Part shown: one piece after another, positions 28,626-37,505 of the stretch
Numbering within the stretch: the stretch's first letter is position 1
Layout of the letters: every line of letters starts with the position of its first letter
DNA from: Hyphomicrobium_A sp963817485
Lineage (GTDB): Bacteria; Pseudomonadota; Alphaproteobacteria; Rhizobiales; Hyphomicrobiaceae
DNA: 64,000 bases
Assembly: GCA_963817485.1 (NCBI GenBank)
Contig: CAWFOR010000003.1
Location: 1-64,000, forward strand
Reading direction: 5' to 3'
The notes under the pieces: model-generated
Seen by the model: only the letters and a program-made list of their open reading frames with translations
What the model was told of the DNA's origin: nothing
Database searches by the model: none
Program-made: the position numbers and the translations under genes

Positions 28626-29063
28626 ATGAAGGACACGTTGCATCCCGGCGCGACGGCGCAGTTCTCCTTCCGCGTGCCGGCGGAGAAGACGGTGCCGCAC
28701 CTCTACCCCGAGGCGCCCGAGTTCAAGGAGATGCCGACCGTATTCGCCACGGGCTTCATGGTCGGGCTGATGGAATGGACCTGCCTCAAGGTGCTGGCGC
28801 CCCATCTCGACGAAGGCGAGGGGAGCCTCGGCGTGCACATCGATGTGTCGCACATTGCCGCGACCGTGCCGGGGCAGACGGTGACGGTCGATGCCGAGTG
28901 CACCAAGGTCAGCGGGCGCCGCGTCGGCTTCCACGTCAAGGCGCACGACGGCATCGAGCTCATCGGCGAAGGTGAGCATGAGCGCATGATCGTGCCGTGG
29001 GCGCGCTTCGTCGCGCGCGTCAACGAGAAGGCGAAGGCCGCGCGCGTCGCCGGGAATTCGTGA
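28626..29063 (+). CDS. FlK-like thioesterase (hotdog fold)
   Basis: 145-aa thioesterase of the fluoroacetyl-CoA thioesterase-like group. The three catalytic residues of FlK are present at the same numbers: Thr42 (F-A-T-G), Glu50 (G-L-M-E-W) and His76 (D-V-S-H-I). The substrate is unknown; family members of this type in ordinary bacteria are probably general acyl-CoA thioesterases. It lies 4 nt after nuoC and 31 nt before nuoD, inside the complex I operon, so it must be cotranscribed with it. Confidence 0.8.
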   Translation: MKDTLHPGATAQFSFRVPAEKTVPHLYPEAPEFKEMPTVFATGFMVGLMEWTCLKVLAPHLDEGEGSLGVHIDVSHIAATVPGQTVTVDAECTKVSGRRVGFHVKAHDGIELIGEGEHERMIVPWARFVARVNEKAKAARVAGNS

Positions 29064-29094
29064 AATTCAGAAGTCGTGAGATCGTGGGGCACCG

Positions 29095-30285
29095 ATGCCT
29101 GAGACCGACATCCGCCAGTTCAACATCAACTTCGGCCCGCAGCACCCGGCGGCCCACGGCGTCCTCCGCCTCGTGCTGGAGCTCGACGGCGAGGTGGTGG
29201 AGCGCGTCGATCCCCACATCGGGCTCCTGCACCGCGGCACCGAGAAGCTGATCGAGCACAAGACCTACCTGCAGGCGATCGGCTATTTCGACCGCCTCGA
29301 CTACGTCGCGCCCATGAACCAGGAGCACGCCTTCTGCCTCGCGGCGGAGAAGCTCCTCGGGCTGGGGGTGCCCAAGCGCGCCCAGCTCATCCGCGTGCTC
29401 TTCTCGGAGATCGGGCGGCTGCTCTCGCACCTCCTCAACGTCACCACCCAGGCCATGGACGTCGGCGCGCTCACCCCGCCGCTGTGGGGGTTTGAGGAGC
29501 GCGAGAAGCTCATGGTGTTCTACGAGCGCGCCTCGGGCAGCCGCATGCACGCCAAGTATTTCCGCATGGGCGGCGTGCACCAGGATCTACCGCCGCAACT
29601 CATCGACGACATCGCGGCCTTCTGCGAGACGCATCCGAAGGTGCTCGACGACATCTCCGACCTCCTGACCGGCAACCGCATCTTCAAGCAACGCAATGTC
29701 GATATCGGCGTCGTCTCGCTGAAGGACTGCTTCGACTGGGGCTTCTCGGGCGTAATGGTGCGCGGCTCGGGCGCGGCGTGGGACCTGCGCAAGGCGCAGC
29801 CCTACGAGTGCTACTCCGAGCTCGAGTTCGACATCCCCATCGGCAAGAACGGCGACTGCTACGACCGCTACCTCGTGCGCATGGAGGAGATGCGCCAATC
29901 GGTGCGCATCATGCAGCAGTGCTGCGATAAGCTGCGCTCGCCCGAGGGCCAAGGGCCGGTGGTCGCCGACGACAAGAAGGTGGTGCCGCCGCGGCGCGCC
30001 GACATGAAGCGCTCGATGGAGGCGCTCATCCACCACTTCAAGCTCTACACCGAGGGCTTCCACGTGCCGGCGGGGGAGGTCTACGCCGCGGTCGAGGCGC
30101 CCAAGGGCGAGTTCGGCGTCTATCTCGTCGCCGACGGCTCCAACAAGCCCTACCGCTGCAAGATCCGCGCGCCGGGCTTCCCGCACCTGCAGGCGATGGA
30201 CTTCCTGACCAAGAAGCACATGCTGGCGGACGTGTCGGCGATCCTCGGCTCCATCGACATCGTGTTCGGCGAAATCGACCGTTGA
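29095..30285 (+). CDS. nuoD: NADH-quinone oxidoreductase subunit D
   Basis: 49-kDa subunit forming the quinone pocket with NuoB. 396 aa. Typical blocks: N-F-G-P-Q-H-P-A-A-H-G-V-L-R near the start, H-R-G-T-E-K-L-I-E, then L-T-G-N-R-I-F-K-Q-R, G-V-M-V-R-G-S-G, and the C-terminus ending D-I-V-F-G-E-I-D-R. The former [NiFe]-hydrogenase ligand cysteines are absent, as expected for complex I. Confidence 0.97.
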   Translation: MPETDIRQFNINFGPQHPAAHGVLRLVLELDGEVVERVDPHIGLLHRGTEKLIEHKTYLQAIGYFDRLDYVAPMNQEHAFCLAAEKLLGLGVPKRAQLIRVLFSEIGRLLSHLLNVTTQAMDVGALTPPLWGFEEREKLMVFYERASGSRMHAKYFRMGGVHQDLPPQLIDDIAAFCETHPKVLDDISDLLTGNRIFKQRNVDIGVVSLKDCFDWGFSGVMVRGSGAAWDLRKAQPYECYSELEFDIPIGKNGDCYDRYLVRMEEMRQSVRIMQQCCDKLRSPEGQGPVVADDKKVVPPRRADMKRSMEALIHHFKLYTEGFHVPAGEVYAAVEAPKGEFGVYLVADGSNKPYRCKIRAPGFPHLQAMDFLTKKHMLADVSAILGSIDIVFGEIDR

Positions 30286-30445
30286 CATAAGTCGCTCTGC
30301 GGCCTTGCAAGCGCTTGCCTTGCCGCGCGGTTAGACGTAGTGAACGAGGGAATTGTGCGCTGCGTCAAAACCGGCGACACTGGCGCCAGCGCAACGCCGA
30401 CCGGCACGCCCTCATGTTCGCCGCCGCTACCTTGAGGTTTCCGCC

Positions 30446-31069
30446 TTGGCCGTCCGCCGCCTGAACCCCGAGCAGCCCGTCAGCTTCGCCTTCTCGGCCG
30501 ACAACCAGGCCTGGGCCAAGCGCGAAATCGCCAAATATCCGCCGGGCAAGGAAGCTTCCGCCGTGCTGGCGCTGCTGTGGCGCGCCCAGGAGCAGGAGGG
30601 CTGGGTCACCGAGCCCGCCATCCGCGCCATAGCCGATATGCTGGGCATGGCCTACATCCGCGCGCTCGAGATCGCGACCTTCTACACGATGTTCCAGCTT
30701 GCCCCCGTGGGCAAGACCGCCCACCTGTGGGTTTGCGGCACGACGCCCTGCATGCTGCGCGGCTCCGAGGCGCTGATCGAGATCTGCAAGGAGCGCATCG
30801 CCGAGCACCCGCACGAGCTCTCGCAGGACGGCCGCTTCTCCTGGGAGGAGGTCGAGTGCCTGGGGTGCTGCTCCAACGCCCCCGTCGTGCAGATCGGCAA
30901 GGATACGTTCGAGGACCTCGACCCCGAGCTGTTTGAGAAGCTTCTCTACGCGCTGCGGCAGGGCAAGCCGGTGACGCCCGGCTCGCAGACGGGGCGCAAG
31001 GCGTCGTGCCCGGCGGGCGGCGCCACAACGCTCAAAGAAGTCATCGACAAGGTCGCGGAGAAGGTCTGA
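30446..31069 (+). CDS. nuoE: NADH-quinone oxidoreductase subunit E
   Basis: 24-kDa subunit with a [2Fe-2S] cluster (N1a). I choose the TTG at 30446 (207 aa; GAGG 8 nt upstream), which starts L-A-V-R-R-L-N-P-E-Q like other alphaproteobacterial NuoE; the frame is open further upstream to 30353 but that part is basic and not family-like. Ligands: Cys in V-C-G-T-T-P-C and in E-C-L-G-C-C-S-N-A-P. The C-terminal 40 residues are Gly/Lys-rich, shorter than in some relatives. Confidence 0.93.
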   Translation: MAVRRLNPEQPVSFAFSADNQAWAKREIAKYPPGKEASAVLALLWRAQEQEGWVTEPAIRAIADMLGMAYIRALEIATFYTMFQLAPVGKTAHLWVCGTTPCMLRGSEALIEICKERIAEHPHELSQDGRFSWEEVECLGCCSNAPVVQIGKDTFEDLDPELFEKLLYALRQGKPVTPGSQTGRKASCPAGGATTLKEVIDKVAEKV

Positions 31070-31093
31070 GCGCGAACTAGAGGCCAACGGCGC

Positions 31094-32377
31094 ATGCTCG
31101 AGGACAAGGACCGCATTTTCCGCAACCTCTACGGCCTGGAGGACTGGCGCCTCGCAGGCGCGCGTGCGCGCGGCGCCTGGAGCGACACCAAGGCGCTCAT
31201 CGACAAGGGCCACGACTGGATCATCAACGAGGTGAAGGCCTCGGGTCTTCGGGGCCGCGGCGGGGCCGGATTCCCGACCGGCCTCAAGTGGTCATTCATG
31301 CCCAAGAGCGACCCGCGGCCATCCTACCTCGTCATCAATGCAGACGAGAGCGAGCCGGGCTCCTGCAAGGACCGCGAGATCATGCGGCACGACCCCCATC
31401 TCCTGATCGAGGGGGCGCTGCTCGCCGGCTACGCCATGCGGGCGCACACCTGCTACGTCTACGTGCGCGGCGAGTTCATCCGCGAGCGCGAGCGGCTGCA
31501 GGCGGCGGTCGACGAGGCCTACGAGGCCAAGCTCGTCGGCAAGGACAATACGAACGGCTGGGACTTCGACATCCTCGTCCACCACGGCGCCGGCGCCTAC
31601 ATCTGCGGCGAGGAGACGGCGCTCTTGGAAAGCCTCGAAGGCAAGAAGGGCATGCCGCGTCTGAAGCCGCCGTTCCCGGCCAATGTCGGTCTCTACGGCG
31701 CGCCGACGACCGTCAACAACGTCGAGAGCATCGCGGTCGTCCCCGACATCCTGCGCCGGGGCGGGGCGTGGTTTGCCTCCCTCGGGCTCCCCAACAACAC
31801 TGGCACCAAGCTGTTCCAGATCTCCGGCCACGTCGAGCGCCCCTGCGTCGTCGAGGAGGAGATGGGCATCCCGCTGAAGCAGCTCATCGACGAGCATTGC
31901 GGCGGCGTGCGCGGCGGCTGGGACAACCTGCTCGCCGTCATCCCCGGCGGCTCGTCGATGCCGATGCTGACCGCGGAGCAGTGTGAGACCGCGACCATGG
32001 ATTTCGACGCGCTCGCCAAGCTCAAGTCGGGGCTCGGCACCGGCGCCCTCATCGTCATGGACAAGTCGACCGACGTCATCAAGGCGATCGCACGCATCGC
32101 CTACTTCTACAAGCACGAGAGCTGCGGCCAGTGCACGCCCTGCCGCGAGGGCACGGGCTGGATGTGGCGCGTGCTCGAGCGTATGCAGCGCGGGGAAGCC
32201 GAGAAGCGGGAAATTGACCTGTTGCTCAATGTGACAAAGCAGGTCGAGGGACACACCATCTGCGCGCTGGGAGACGCTGCGGCGTGGCCGGTGCAGGGGC
32301 TCATCCGCAACTTCCGCCACGTGATCGAAGAACGCATCGATGCCTATCAGGCGGCCGTGAAAGAGGCGGCGGAGTAG
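31094..32377 (+). CDS. nuoF: NADH-quinone oxidoreductase subunit F
   Basis: 51-kDa subunit that binds NADH and FMN and carries the N3 [4Fe-4S] cluster. 427 aa. FMN-binding G-R-G-G-A-G-F-P-T-G, the NADH-site block A-D-E-S-E-P-G-S-C-K-D-R, I-C-G-E-E-T-A-L, and the cluster ligands in E-S-C-G-Q-C-T-P-C-R-E-G with the fourth in H-T-I-C-A-L-G. Start ATG fits the family length. Confidence 0.97.
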   Translation: MLEDKDRIFRNLYGLEDWRLAGARARGAWSDTKALIDKGHDWIINEVKASGLRGRGGAGFPTGLKWSFMPKSDPRPSYLVINADESEPGSCKDREIMRHDPHLLIEGALLAGYAMRAHTCYVYVRGEFIRERERLQAAVDEAYEAKLVGKDNTNGWDFDILVHHGAGAYICGEETALLESLEGKKGMPRLKPPFPANVGLYGAPTTVNNVESIAVVPDILRRGGAWFASLGLPNNTGTKLFQISGHVERPCVVEEEMGIPLKQLIDEHCGGVRGGWDNLLAVIPGGSSMPMLTAEQCETATMDFDALAKLKSGLGTGALIVMDKSTDVIKAIARIAYFYKHESCGQCTPCREGTGWMWRVLERMQRGEAEKREIDLLLNVTKQVEGHTICALGDAAAWPVQGLIRNFRHVIEERIDAYQAAVKEAAE

Positions 32378-32402
32378 ATGCAAGCCCGAAGAGGACCGGA
32401 GC

Positions 32403-32654
32403 GTGGACCTGATCGCGATGATCATTGCAACCCTGACGCCGGCGGCCGTATTCGCAGCGCTCGGCCTGGCGATCGTGTTCTACCTGCTGTGGGGCTGGCT
32501 CGGGGCGCTGTTCGGTCTCGTGGTCGGCTACGGCACCGGCGTGTACCTGACGCAGTGGTACGGCGGGGTTCCGCTGTCTCCGCACGTGAAGGGCTGGCTG
32601 TCGCTGGTGGCGTTCCTCGGCGGCCTCACGCTGCTCGCGATCCTGACGCGATGA
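32403..32654 (+). CDS. Small membrane protein inside the nuo operon
   Basis: 83 aa from a GTG with GAGG 8 nt upstream (an ATG at 32418 is also in frame). It is almost entirely hydrophobic: segments at about 3-23, 25-45 and 60-81, with a short polar loop Q-W-Y-G-G-V-P-L-S-P-H-V-K-G. The G-L-V-V-G-Y-G-T-G stretch may be a helix-packing motif. It lies 25 nt after nuoF and 19 nt before nuoG, so it is cotranscribed with complex I. It is not one of the 14 core subunits and I do not recognise it. Confidence 0.65.
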   Translation: MDLIAMIIATLTPAAVFAALGLAIVFYLLWGWLGALFGLVVGYGTGVYLTQWYGGVPLSPHVKGWLSLVAFLGGLTLLAILTR

Positions 32655-32673
32655 GAGGCTAGGGCGGCGCGCG

Positions 32674-34785
32674 ATGGGTAAGCCAATCATCATCGACGGC
32701 AAGCTGATCGAGGTGGAACCTGGCACCACGATCCTGCAGGCGTGCGAGCAGGCGGGCGCCGAGATTCCGCGCTTCTGCTACCACGAGCGCCTGTCGATCG
32801 CCGGCAACTGCCGCATGTGCCTCGTCGAGGTGGCCGGCATCCCCAAGCCCATCGCCTCGTGCGCCATGGGCGTCGCCGATCTGCCGCCCAACAAGGACGG
32901 CGCGCCGCGCCAGGTCCTCACCAACAGCCCGCTGGTCAAAGCCGCGCGCGAAGGCGTGATGGAGTTCCTGCTCATCAATCATCCGCTCGACTGCCCGATT
33001 TGCGACCAGGGCGGCGAGTGCGACCTGCAGGACCAGGCGATGGCCTACGGGGTCGGCGGCTCGCGCTACCTGGAAAACAAGCGCGCGGTCGAGGAGAAGT
33101 ACATCGGCCCGCTCATCAAGACCTTCATGAACCGCTGCATCCACTGCACGCGCTGCGTCCGCTTCATGACGGAGGTCGCGGGCGTCGAGGAGCTCGGCGC
33201 CATCGGCCGCGGCGAGGACATGGAGATCACGACCTACCTCGACCGCGGCATCCTGTCGGAGCTGTCGGCGAACGTGAACGACCTCTGCCCCGTCGGCGCG
33301 CTGACGCATCGGCCGTGGTCGTTCATCGCGCGCCCCTGGGAGCTGGAGAAGACGCAATCGGTCGACGTCATGGATGCGGTCGGCTCGGCGATCCGCGTCG
33401 ACACGCGCGGGCGCGCGGTGCTGCGCGTGCTGCCGCGCAACAACGACGACGTCAACGAGGAATGGATTTCCGACAAGACGCGCTTTGCCTGCGACGGCCT
33501 CAGGGTGCAGCGGCTCGATACGCCGTACGTGCGCGAGGGCGGCAAGCTGCGCCCCGCGAGCTGGGCGCAAGCGCTGAAGGTGGTGGCGGAGAAGCTCAAG
33601 GGCGCGCCCGCGGACCGCATCGGCGCCATTGCCGGCGATCTCGCCGGCGCGGAGGAGATGTTTGCGCTGAAGGATCTGCTCGGCCGCCTCGGGGTGAAGA
33701 GCCTCGATTGCCGCCAGGACGGTGCCAAGCTCAACCCGGCGGCGGGGCGCGCGAGCTATCTGTTCAACTCGGGCATCGCCGGCATCGACCGCGCGGATGC
33801 GATCCTGCTCGTCGGCGCCAACCCGCGGCTCGAGGCGTCGGTGCTGAACGCGCGCATCTTGAAGCGCTGGCGCCAGGGCGGCCTCAAAGTCGGCGTCATC
33901 GGCGAGCGCGGGCCCCTCACATACCCTTATGAGTATCTCGGAGCCGGCGCGCAGACGCTCGCGGACGTCGCCGAGGGCAAGCACTCCTTCGCCGAAACCT
34001 TGAAGGCGGCGCACAACCCCATGGTCATCGTAGGTGCCGGCGCCGCCGCACGCCCCGATGGCGCCGCCGTCCTCGGGCTTGCCGCCCGCATCGCCAGCGC
34101 TGCGGCCGACGGCAAGGAGGCGGGCTGGAACGCCTTCGACGTGCTGCACACGGCCGCCTCCCGCGTCGCCGGGCTCGACCTCGGCTTCGTGCCGCAGGCA
34201 GGTGGCCTCGACGCGCCGGGCATGCTTGCCGCGGCGGCGAAGGGCAAGCTCGACGTGCTCTACCTGCTCGGCGCCGACGAGATCGATCTGCCCGAGGGCG
34301 GCACTACGTTCGTCATCTACCAGGGCAGCCATGGCGACCGTGGCGCGCATCGCGCCGACGTCATACTGCCCGGCGCCGCCTACACGGAAAAGAGCGCGAC
34401 CTACGTCAACACCGAGGGGCGCGCGCAGGTGACCGAGCGCGCGGTGTTCCCGCCGGGCGACGCGAAAGAGGATTGGGCGATCGTTCGCGCGCTGTCGGCC
34501 GAAGCCGGGCAGACGCTGCCCTACGACACGCTTACCGCGTTGCGCGCTGCCATGTACACGTCGGCGCCGCAGCTTGCGCGCCTTGGCACCGTTGCGCCGG
34601 CGCCCGCGGACGGCGTCGCCGCGCTCGCCAAGACCACCGGCTCGATCGGCTCGGAGCCCTTCGCCTCGCCCGTCCGCGACTTCTACCTGACGAACCCGAT
34701 CGCGCGCGCGTCCGCCGTCATGGCCGAGATGAGCGCCCTGAAGAAGACCGTGAGCGCCTCGCAGCGCCTCAAGGCCGCCGAGTAA
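32674..34785 (+). CDS. nuoG: NADH-quinone oxidoreductase subunit G
   Basis: 75-kDa subunit, 703 aa. The N-terminal ferredoxin-like domain has C-Y-H-E-R-L-S-I-A-G-N-C-R-M-C for the [2Fe-2S] cluster, then H-P-L-D-C-P-I-C-D-Q-G-G-E-C for the His/Cys3 [4Fe-4S] cluster and C-I-H-C-T-R-C-V-R-F plus N-D-L-C-P-V-G-A-L for the next. The C-terminal two thirds form the molybdopterin-oxidoreductase-like domain without cofactor. Length and order are normal for alphaproteobacteria. Confidence 0.96.
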   Translation: MGKPIIIDGKLIEVEPGTTILQACEQAGAEIPRFCYHERLSIAGNCRMCLVEVAGIPKPIASCAMGVADLPPNKDGAPRQVLTNSPLVKAAREGVMEFLLINHPLDCPICDQGGECDLQDQAMAYGVGGSRYLENKRAVEEKYIGPLIKTFMNRCIHCTRCVRFMTEVAGVEELGAIGRGEDMEITTYLDRGILSELSANVNDLCPVGALTHRPWSFIARPWELEKTQSVDVMDAVGSAIRVDTRGRAVLRVLPRNNDDVNEEWISDKTRFACDGLRVQRLDTPYVREGGKLRPASWAQALKVVAEKLKGAPADRIGAIAGDLAGAEEMFALKDLLGRLGVKSLDCRQDGAKLNPAAGRASYLFNSGIAGIDRADAILLVGANPRLEASVLNARILKRWRQGGLKVGVIGERGPLTYPYEYLGAGAQTLADVAEGKHSFAETLKAAHNPMVIVGAGAAARPDGAAVLGLAARIASAAADGKEAGWNAFDVLHTAASRVAGLDLGFVPQAGGLDAPGMLAAAAKGKLDVLYLLGADEIDLPEGGTTFVIYQGSHGDRGAHRADVILPGAAYTEKSATYVNTEGRAQVTERAVFPPGDAKEDWAIVRALSAEAGQTLPYDTLTALRAAMYTSAPQLARLGTVAPAPADGVAALAKTTGSIGSEPFASPVRDFYLTNPIARASAVMAEMSALKKTVSASQRLKAAE

Positions 34786-34791
34786 GGGAGC

Positions 34792-35868
34792 ATGCCCGCA
34801 ACCATGAGCAGCTCTCTGCAGACCTGGTGGGACTACGGCCTCTGGTTCGCCGCCATGGTGGGGTGGAGCGTGTTCACGCTCGTCGTGCTCCTCGTCATCA
34901 TCGCCTTCCTCCTGCTCATGGACCGCAAGGTGTGGGCGGCGGTGCAGATGCGGCGCGGGCCGAACGTGGTTGGGCCATTCGGGCTCTTCCAGTCGTTCGC
35001 CGACCTCCTCAAGTTCGCCTTCAAGGAGCCGATCATCCCGGCCGGCGCCAACAAGGGCGTGTTCCTGCTGGCGCCGCTCGCGACCGCCACCTTTGCGCTT
35101 GCCGCCTGGGCCGTGATCCCGGTCAACGAAAACGGGCTCGGCAAGTGGGTGATCTCCGACCTCAACGTCGGCGTCCTCTATCTCTTGGCCCTGTCGTCGC
35201 TTGCCGTCTACGGCATCATCATGGGCGGCTGGGCGTCGAACTCGAAGTACCCGTTCATGGGCTCGCTGCGGTCTGCCGCGCAGATGGTCTCCTACGAGGT
35301 CTCGATCGGCTTCGTGATCATCACGGTCATCCTCTGCGTCGGCTCGCTCAACCTGACCGACATCGTCAACGCACAGCGTTCAGGGCTCGGTACGCGCGCC
35401 GGTCTGCCGAGCTCGCTCGTCGACTGGTACTGGCTGCCGCTGCTCCCGATGTTCGTGATCTTTTTCGTCTCCGCGCTCGCCGAGACCAACCGCCCGCCCT
35501 TCGACCTCGTGGAGGCGGAATCGGAGCTCGTCGCCGGCTTCATGGTCGAATACTCCTCGACTCCCTATCTCTTGTTCATGCTGGGCGAGTACGTGGCGAT
35601 CGTCACCATGTGCGCCATGACGACGATCCTGTTCCTCGGCGGCTGGCTGCCGCCGGTCGCGGTCGCGCCGTTCACCTGGGTGCCGGGTGTCCTCTGGTTT
35701 CTGGCGAAGTGCGTTTTCGTCTTCTTCCTGTTCGCCATGGCGAAGGCGATCGTGCCGCGCTACCGCTACGACCAGCTCATGCGGCTCGGCTGGAAGGTGT
35801 TCCTGCCGCTGTCGCTCGCCATGGTCGTCATCGTGGCGGCGGTGGTGAAATTCGGATTGGGGTCATAA
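34792..35868 (+). CDS. nuoH: NADH-quinone oxidoreductase subunit H
   Basis: Membrane subunit completing the quinone chamber. 358 aa with about eight membrane segments. Conserved loops: M-D-R-K-V-W-A-A-V-Q-M-R-R-G-P-N-V-V-G, A-E-T-N-R-P-P-F-D-L-V-E-A-E-S-E-L-V-A-G and the F-V-F-F-L-F-A-M-A-K-A segment. A second ATG at 34804 is an alternative start. GGGAG precedes the first ATG closely. Confidence 0.96.
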   Translation: MPATMSSSLQTWWDYGLWFAAMVGWSVFTLVVLLVIIAFLLLMDRKVWAAVQMRRGPNVVGPFGLFQSFADLLKFAFKEPIIPAGANKGVFLLAPLATATFALAAWAVIPVNENGLGKWVISDLNVGVLYLLALSSLAVYGIIMGGWASNSKYPFMGSLRSAAQMVSYEVSIGFVIITVILCVGSLNLTDIVNAQRSGLGTRAGLPSSLVDWYWLPLLPMFVIFFVSALAETNRPPFDLVEAESELVAGFMVEYSSTPYLLFMLGEYVAIVTMCAMTTILFLGGWLPPVAVAPFTWVPGVLWFLAKCVFVFFLFAMAKAIVPRYRYDQLMRLGWKVFLPLSLAMVVIVAAVVKFGLGS

Positions 35869-35872
35869 GCGC

Positions 35873-36367
35873 ATGGCAGCGAGCGTCGCGCGATCCGTGA
35901 AGTCGCTCTTCCTGTGGGAGTTCGTGGGAGCCTTCGGGCTTGCCATGCGCTACTTCTTTTCCAAGAAGAAGACGCTCGACTATCCCTTCGAGCGCGGGCC
36001 GCTATCGCCGCGCTTCCGCGGCGAGCACGCGCTGCGCCGCTACCCCAACGGTGAGGAGCGCTGCATCGCCTGCAAGCTGTGCGAGGCGATCTGCCCGGCG
36101 CAGGCGATTACCATCGAGGCCGGTCCGCGCCGCAACGACGGCACCCGGCGCACGACGCGCTACGACATCGACATGGTCAAATGCATCTACTGCGGGCTGT
36201 GCCAGGAGGCCTGCCCCGTCGATGCCATCGTCGAAGGCCCGAACTTCGAGTTCGCGACGGAGACGCGCGAGGAGCTCTACTACAACAAGGACAAGCTGCT
36301 CGATAACGGCGACCGCTGGGAGCGTGAGATCGCGAAGAACCTCGCGCTCGACGCGCCCTACCGCTGA
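35873..36367 (+). CDS. nuoI: NADH-quinone oxidoreductase subunit I
   Basis: Ferredoxin-like subunit with two [4Fe-4S] clusters (N6a, N6b). 164 aa. Both motifs are complete: C-I-A-C-K-L-C-E-A-I-C-P and C-I-Y-C-G-L-C-Q-E-A-C-P. The start follows the nuoH stop by 4 nt; after its stop comes a 177-nt gap before nuoJ, the widest within the operon, in which I see no gene. Confidence 0.97.
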   Translation: MAASVARSVKSLFLWEFVGAFGLAMRYFFSKKKTLDYPFERGPLSPRFRGEHALRRYPNGEERCIACKLCEAICPAQAITIEAGPRRNDGTRRTTRYDIDMVKCIYCGLCQEACPVDAIVEGPNFEFATETREELYYNKDKLLDNGDRWEREIAKNLALDAPYR

Positions 36368-36544
36368 TCGCTGAGGCGGAGGGCGCCAGCCCTTTGCACA
36401 GGGCGGCCTCGCGGCGCTTGGATTGTCGCGGCGCATGGGGTACTCACCCTAGCGCTGGATGAAAAGGACGTGGCCGCGCCTCGAAGCGGCAGGCACGAGC
36501 GGTGCCCGAGGCGGGGGACAAAAGAGGGCGGTGGGTCTCAACCG

Positions 36545-37174
36545 ATGGCTCTGACGGCGGGGTTTTTCTATCTGTTTGCGGTGCTTGCGGTCGTCGCCGC
36601 GGTCATGGTGATCGTGGCGAAGAACCCCGTGCACGCGGTGTTGTATCTGATCCTCGCCTTCTTCAACGCGGCCGGGCTCTTCGTGCTGCTGGGTGCCGAG
36701 TTCCTGGCGATGATCCTCATCATCGTCTACGTCGGGGCGGTGGCCGTGCTGTTCCTGTTCGTCGTCATGATGCTCGACGTCGATTTCGCCGAGCTGAAAG
36801 CCGGCTTCATCAAGAACGCGCCCGTCGGTTTGCTCGTCGGCGGCATCGTGCTGGCCGAGCTGGTGCTGCTGTTCATCGGCCGCGGCTTCGGCATCGGCAC
36901 CGCGCACGCTCCGGGCGCTGCAGCGGCGGCCGGCGTCTCCAATACGCAGGCGCTGGGGCTCGTGCTCTATACGCGCTACGTCTACTACTTCGAGGTCGCG
37001 GGGCTGATCCTGCTGGTCGCCATGATCGGCGCCATCGTGCTCACGCTCTCGCACAAGCCGGGCGTGAGGCGCCAGTCGATCGCCGCGCAGGTCGCGCGCA
37101 CGCCCGCAACCGGCGTCGAGATCGTGTCCGTCCCCGTGGGCGGCGCGATCTTCCCCGCGGACGGCCAGGGCTGA
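36545..37174 (+). CDS. nuoJ: NADH-quinone oxidoreductase subunit J
   Basis: Membrane subunit, 209 aa from the ATG at 36545, which begins M-A-L-T-A-G-F-F-Y-L-F-A; upstream in-frame codons to 36470 are not family-like. Five membrane segments; conserved N-P-V-H-A-V-L-Y-L-I-L-A-F and V-Y-V-G-A-V-A-V-L-F-L-F-V-V-M-M-L. No strong ribosome-binding site is visible. Confidence 0.93.
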   Translation: MALTAGFFYLFAVLAVVAAVMVIVAKNPVHAVLYLILAFFNAAGLFVLLGAEFLAMILIIVYVGAVAVLFLFVVMMLDVDFAELKAGFIKNAPVGLLVGGIVLAELVLLFIGRGFGIGTAHAPGAAAAAGVSNTQALGLVLYTRYVYYFEVAGLILLVAMIGAIVLTLSHKPGVRRQSIAAQVARTPATGVEIVSVPVGGAIFPADGQG

Positions 37175-37186
37175 GCGGGGGCGCAC

Positions 37187-37495
37187 ATGACCATCGGCAT
37201 CGGGCATTATCTGACGGTCGCGGCCTGCCTGTTCACGCTCGGCATGCTCGGCATCTTCCTCAACCGCAAGAACGTCATCATCATCCTGATGTCGATCGAG
37301 CTGATGCTGCTCGCGGTCAACATCAACTTCGTTGCGTTCTCCTATTACCTCGGCGACATCGTCGGCCAGGTGTTCACGCTGTTCAACCTGACCGTCGCCG
37401 CGGCGGAAGCGGCGATCGGCCTCGCCATCGTCGTCGTCTACTACCGCAACCGCGGCTCGATCGCGGTCGACGACGTCAACATGATGAAAGGCTGA
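37187..37495 (+). CDS. nuoK: NADH-quinone oxidoreductase subunit K
   Basis: 102-aa antiporter-like membrane subunit with three helices. The buried glutamates used in proton transfer are seen in S-I-E-L-M-L and A-A-A-E-A-A-I-G-L-A. Starts 13 nt after nuoJ and ends 11 nt before nuoL. Confidence 0.96.
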   Translation: MTIGIGHYLTVAACLFTLGMLGIFLNRKNVIIILMSIELMLLAVNINFVAFSYYLGDIVGQVFTLFNLTVAAAEAAIGLAIVVVYYRNRGSIAVDDVNMMKG

Positions 37496-37505
37496 GGGGG
37501 ATTTT

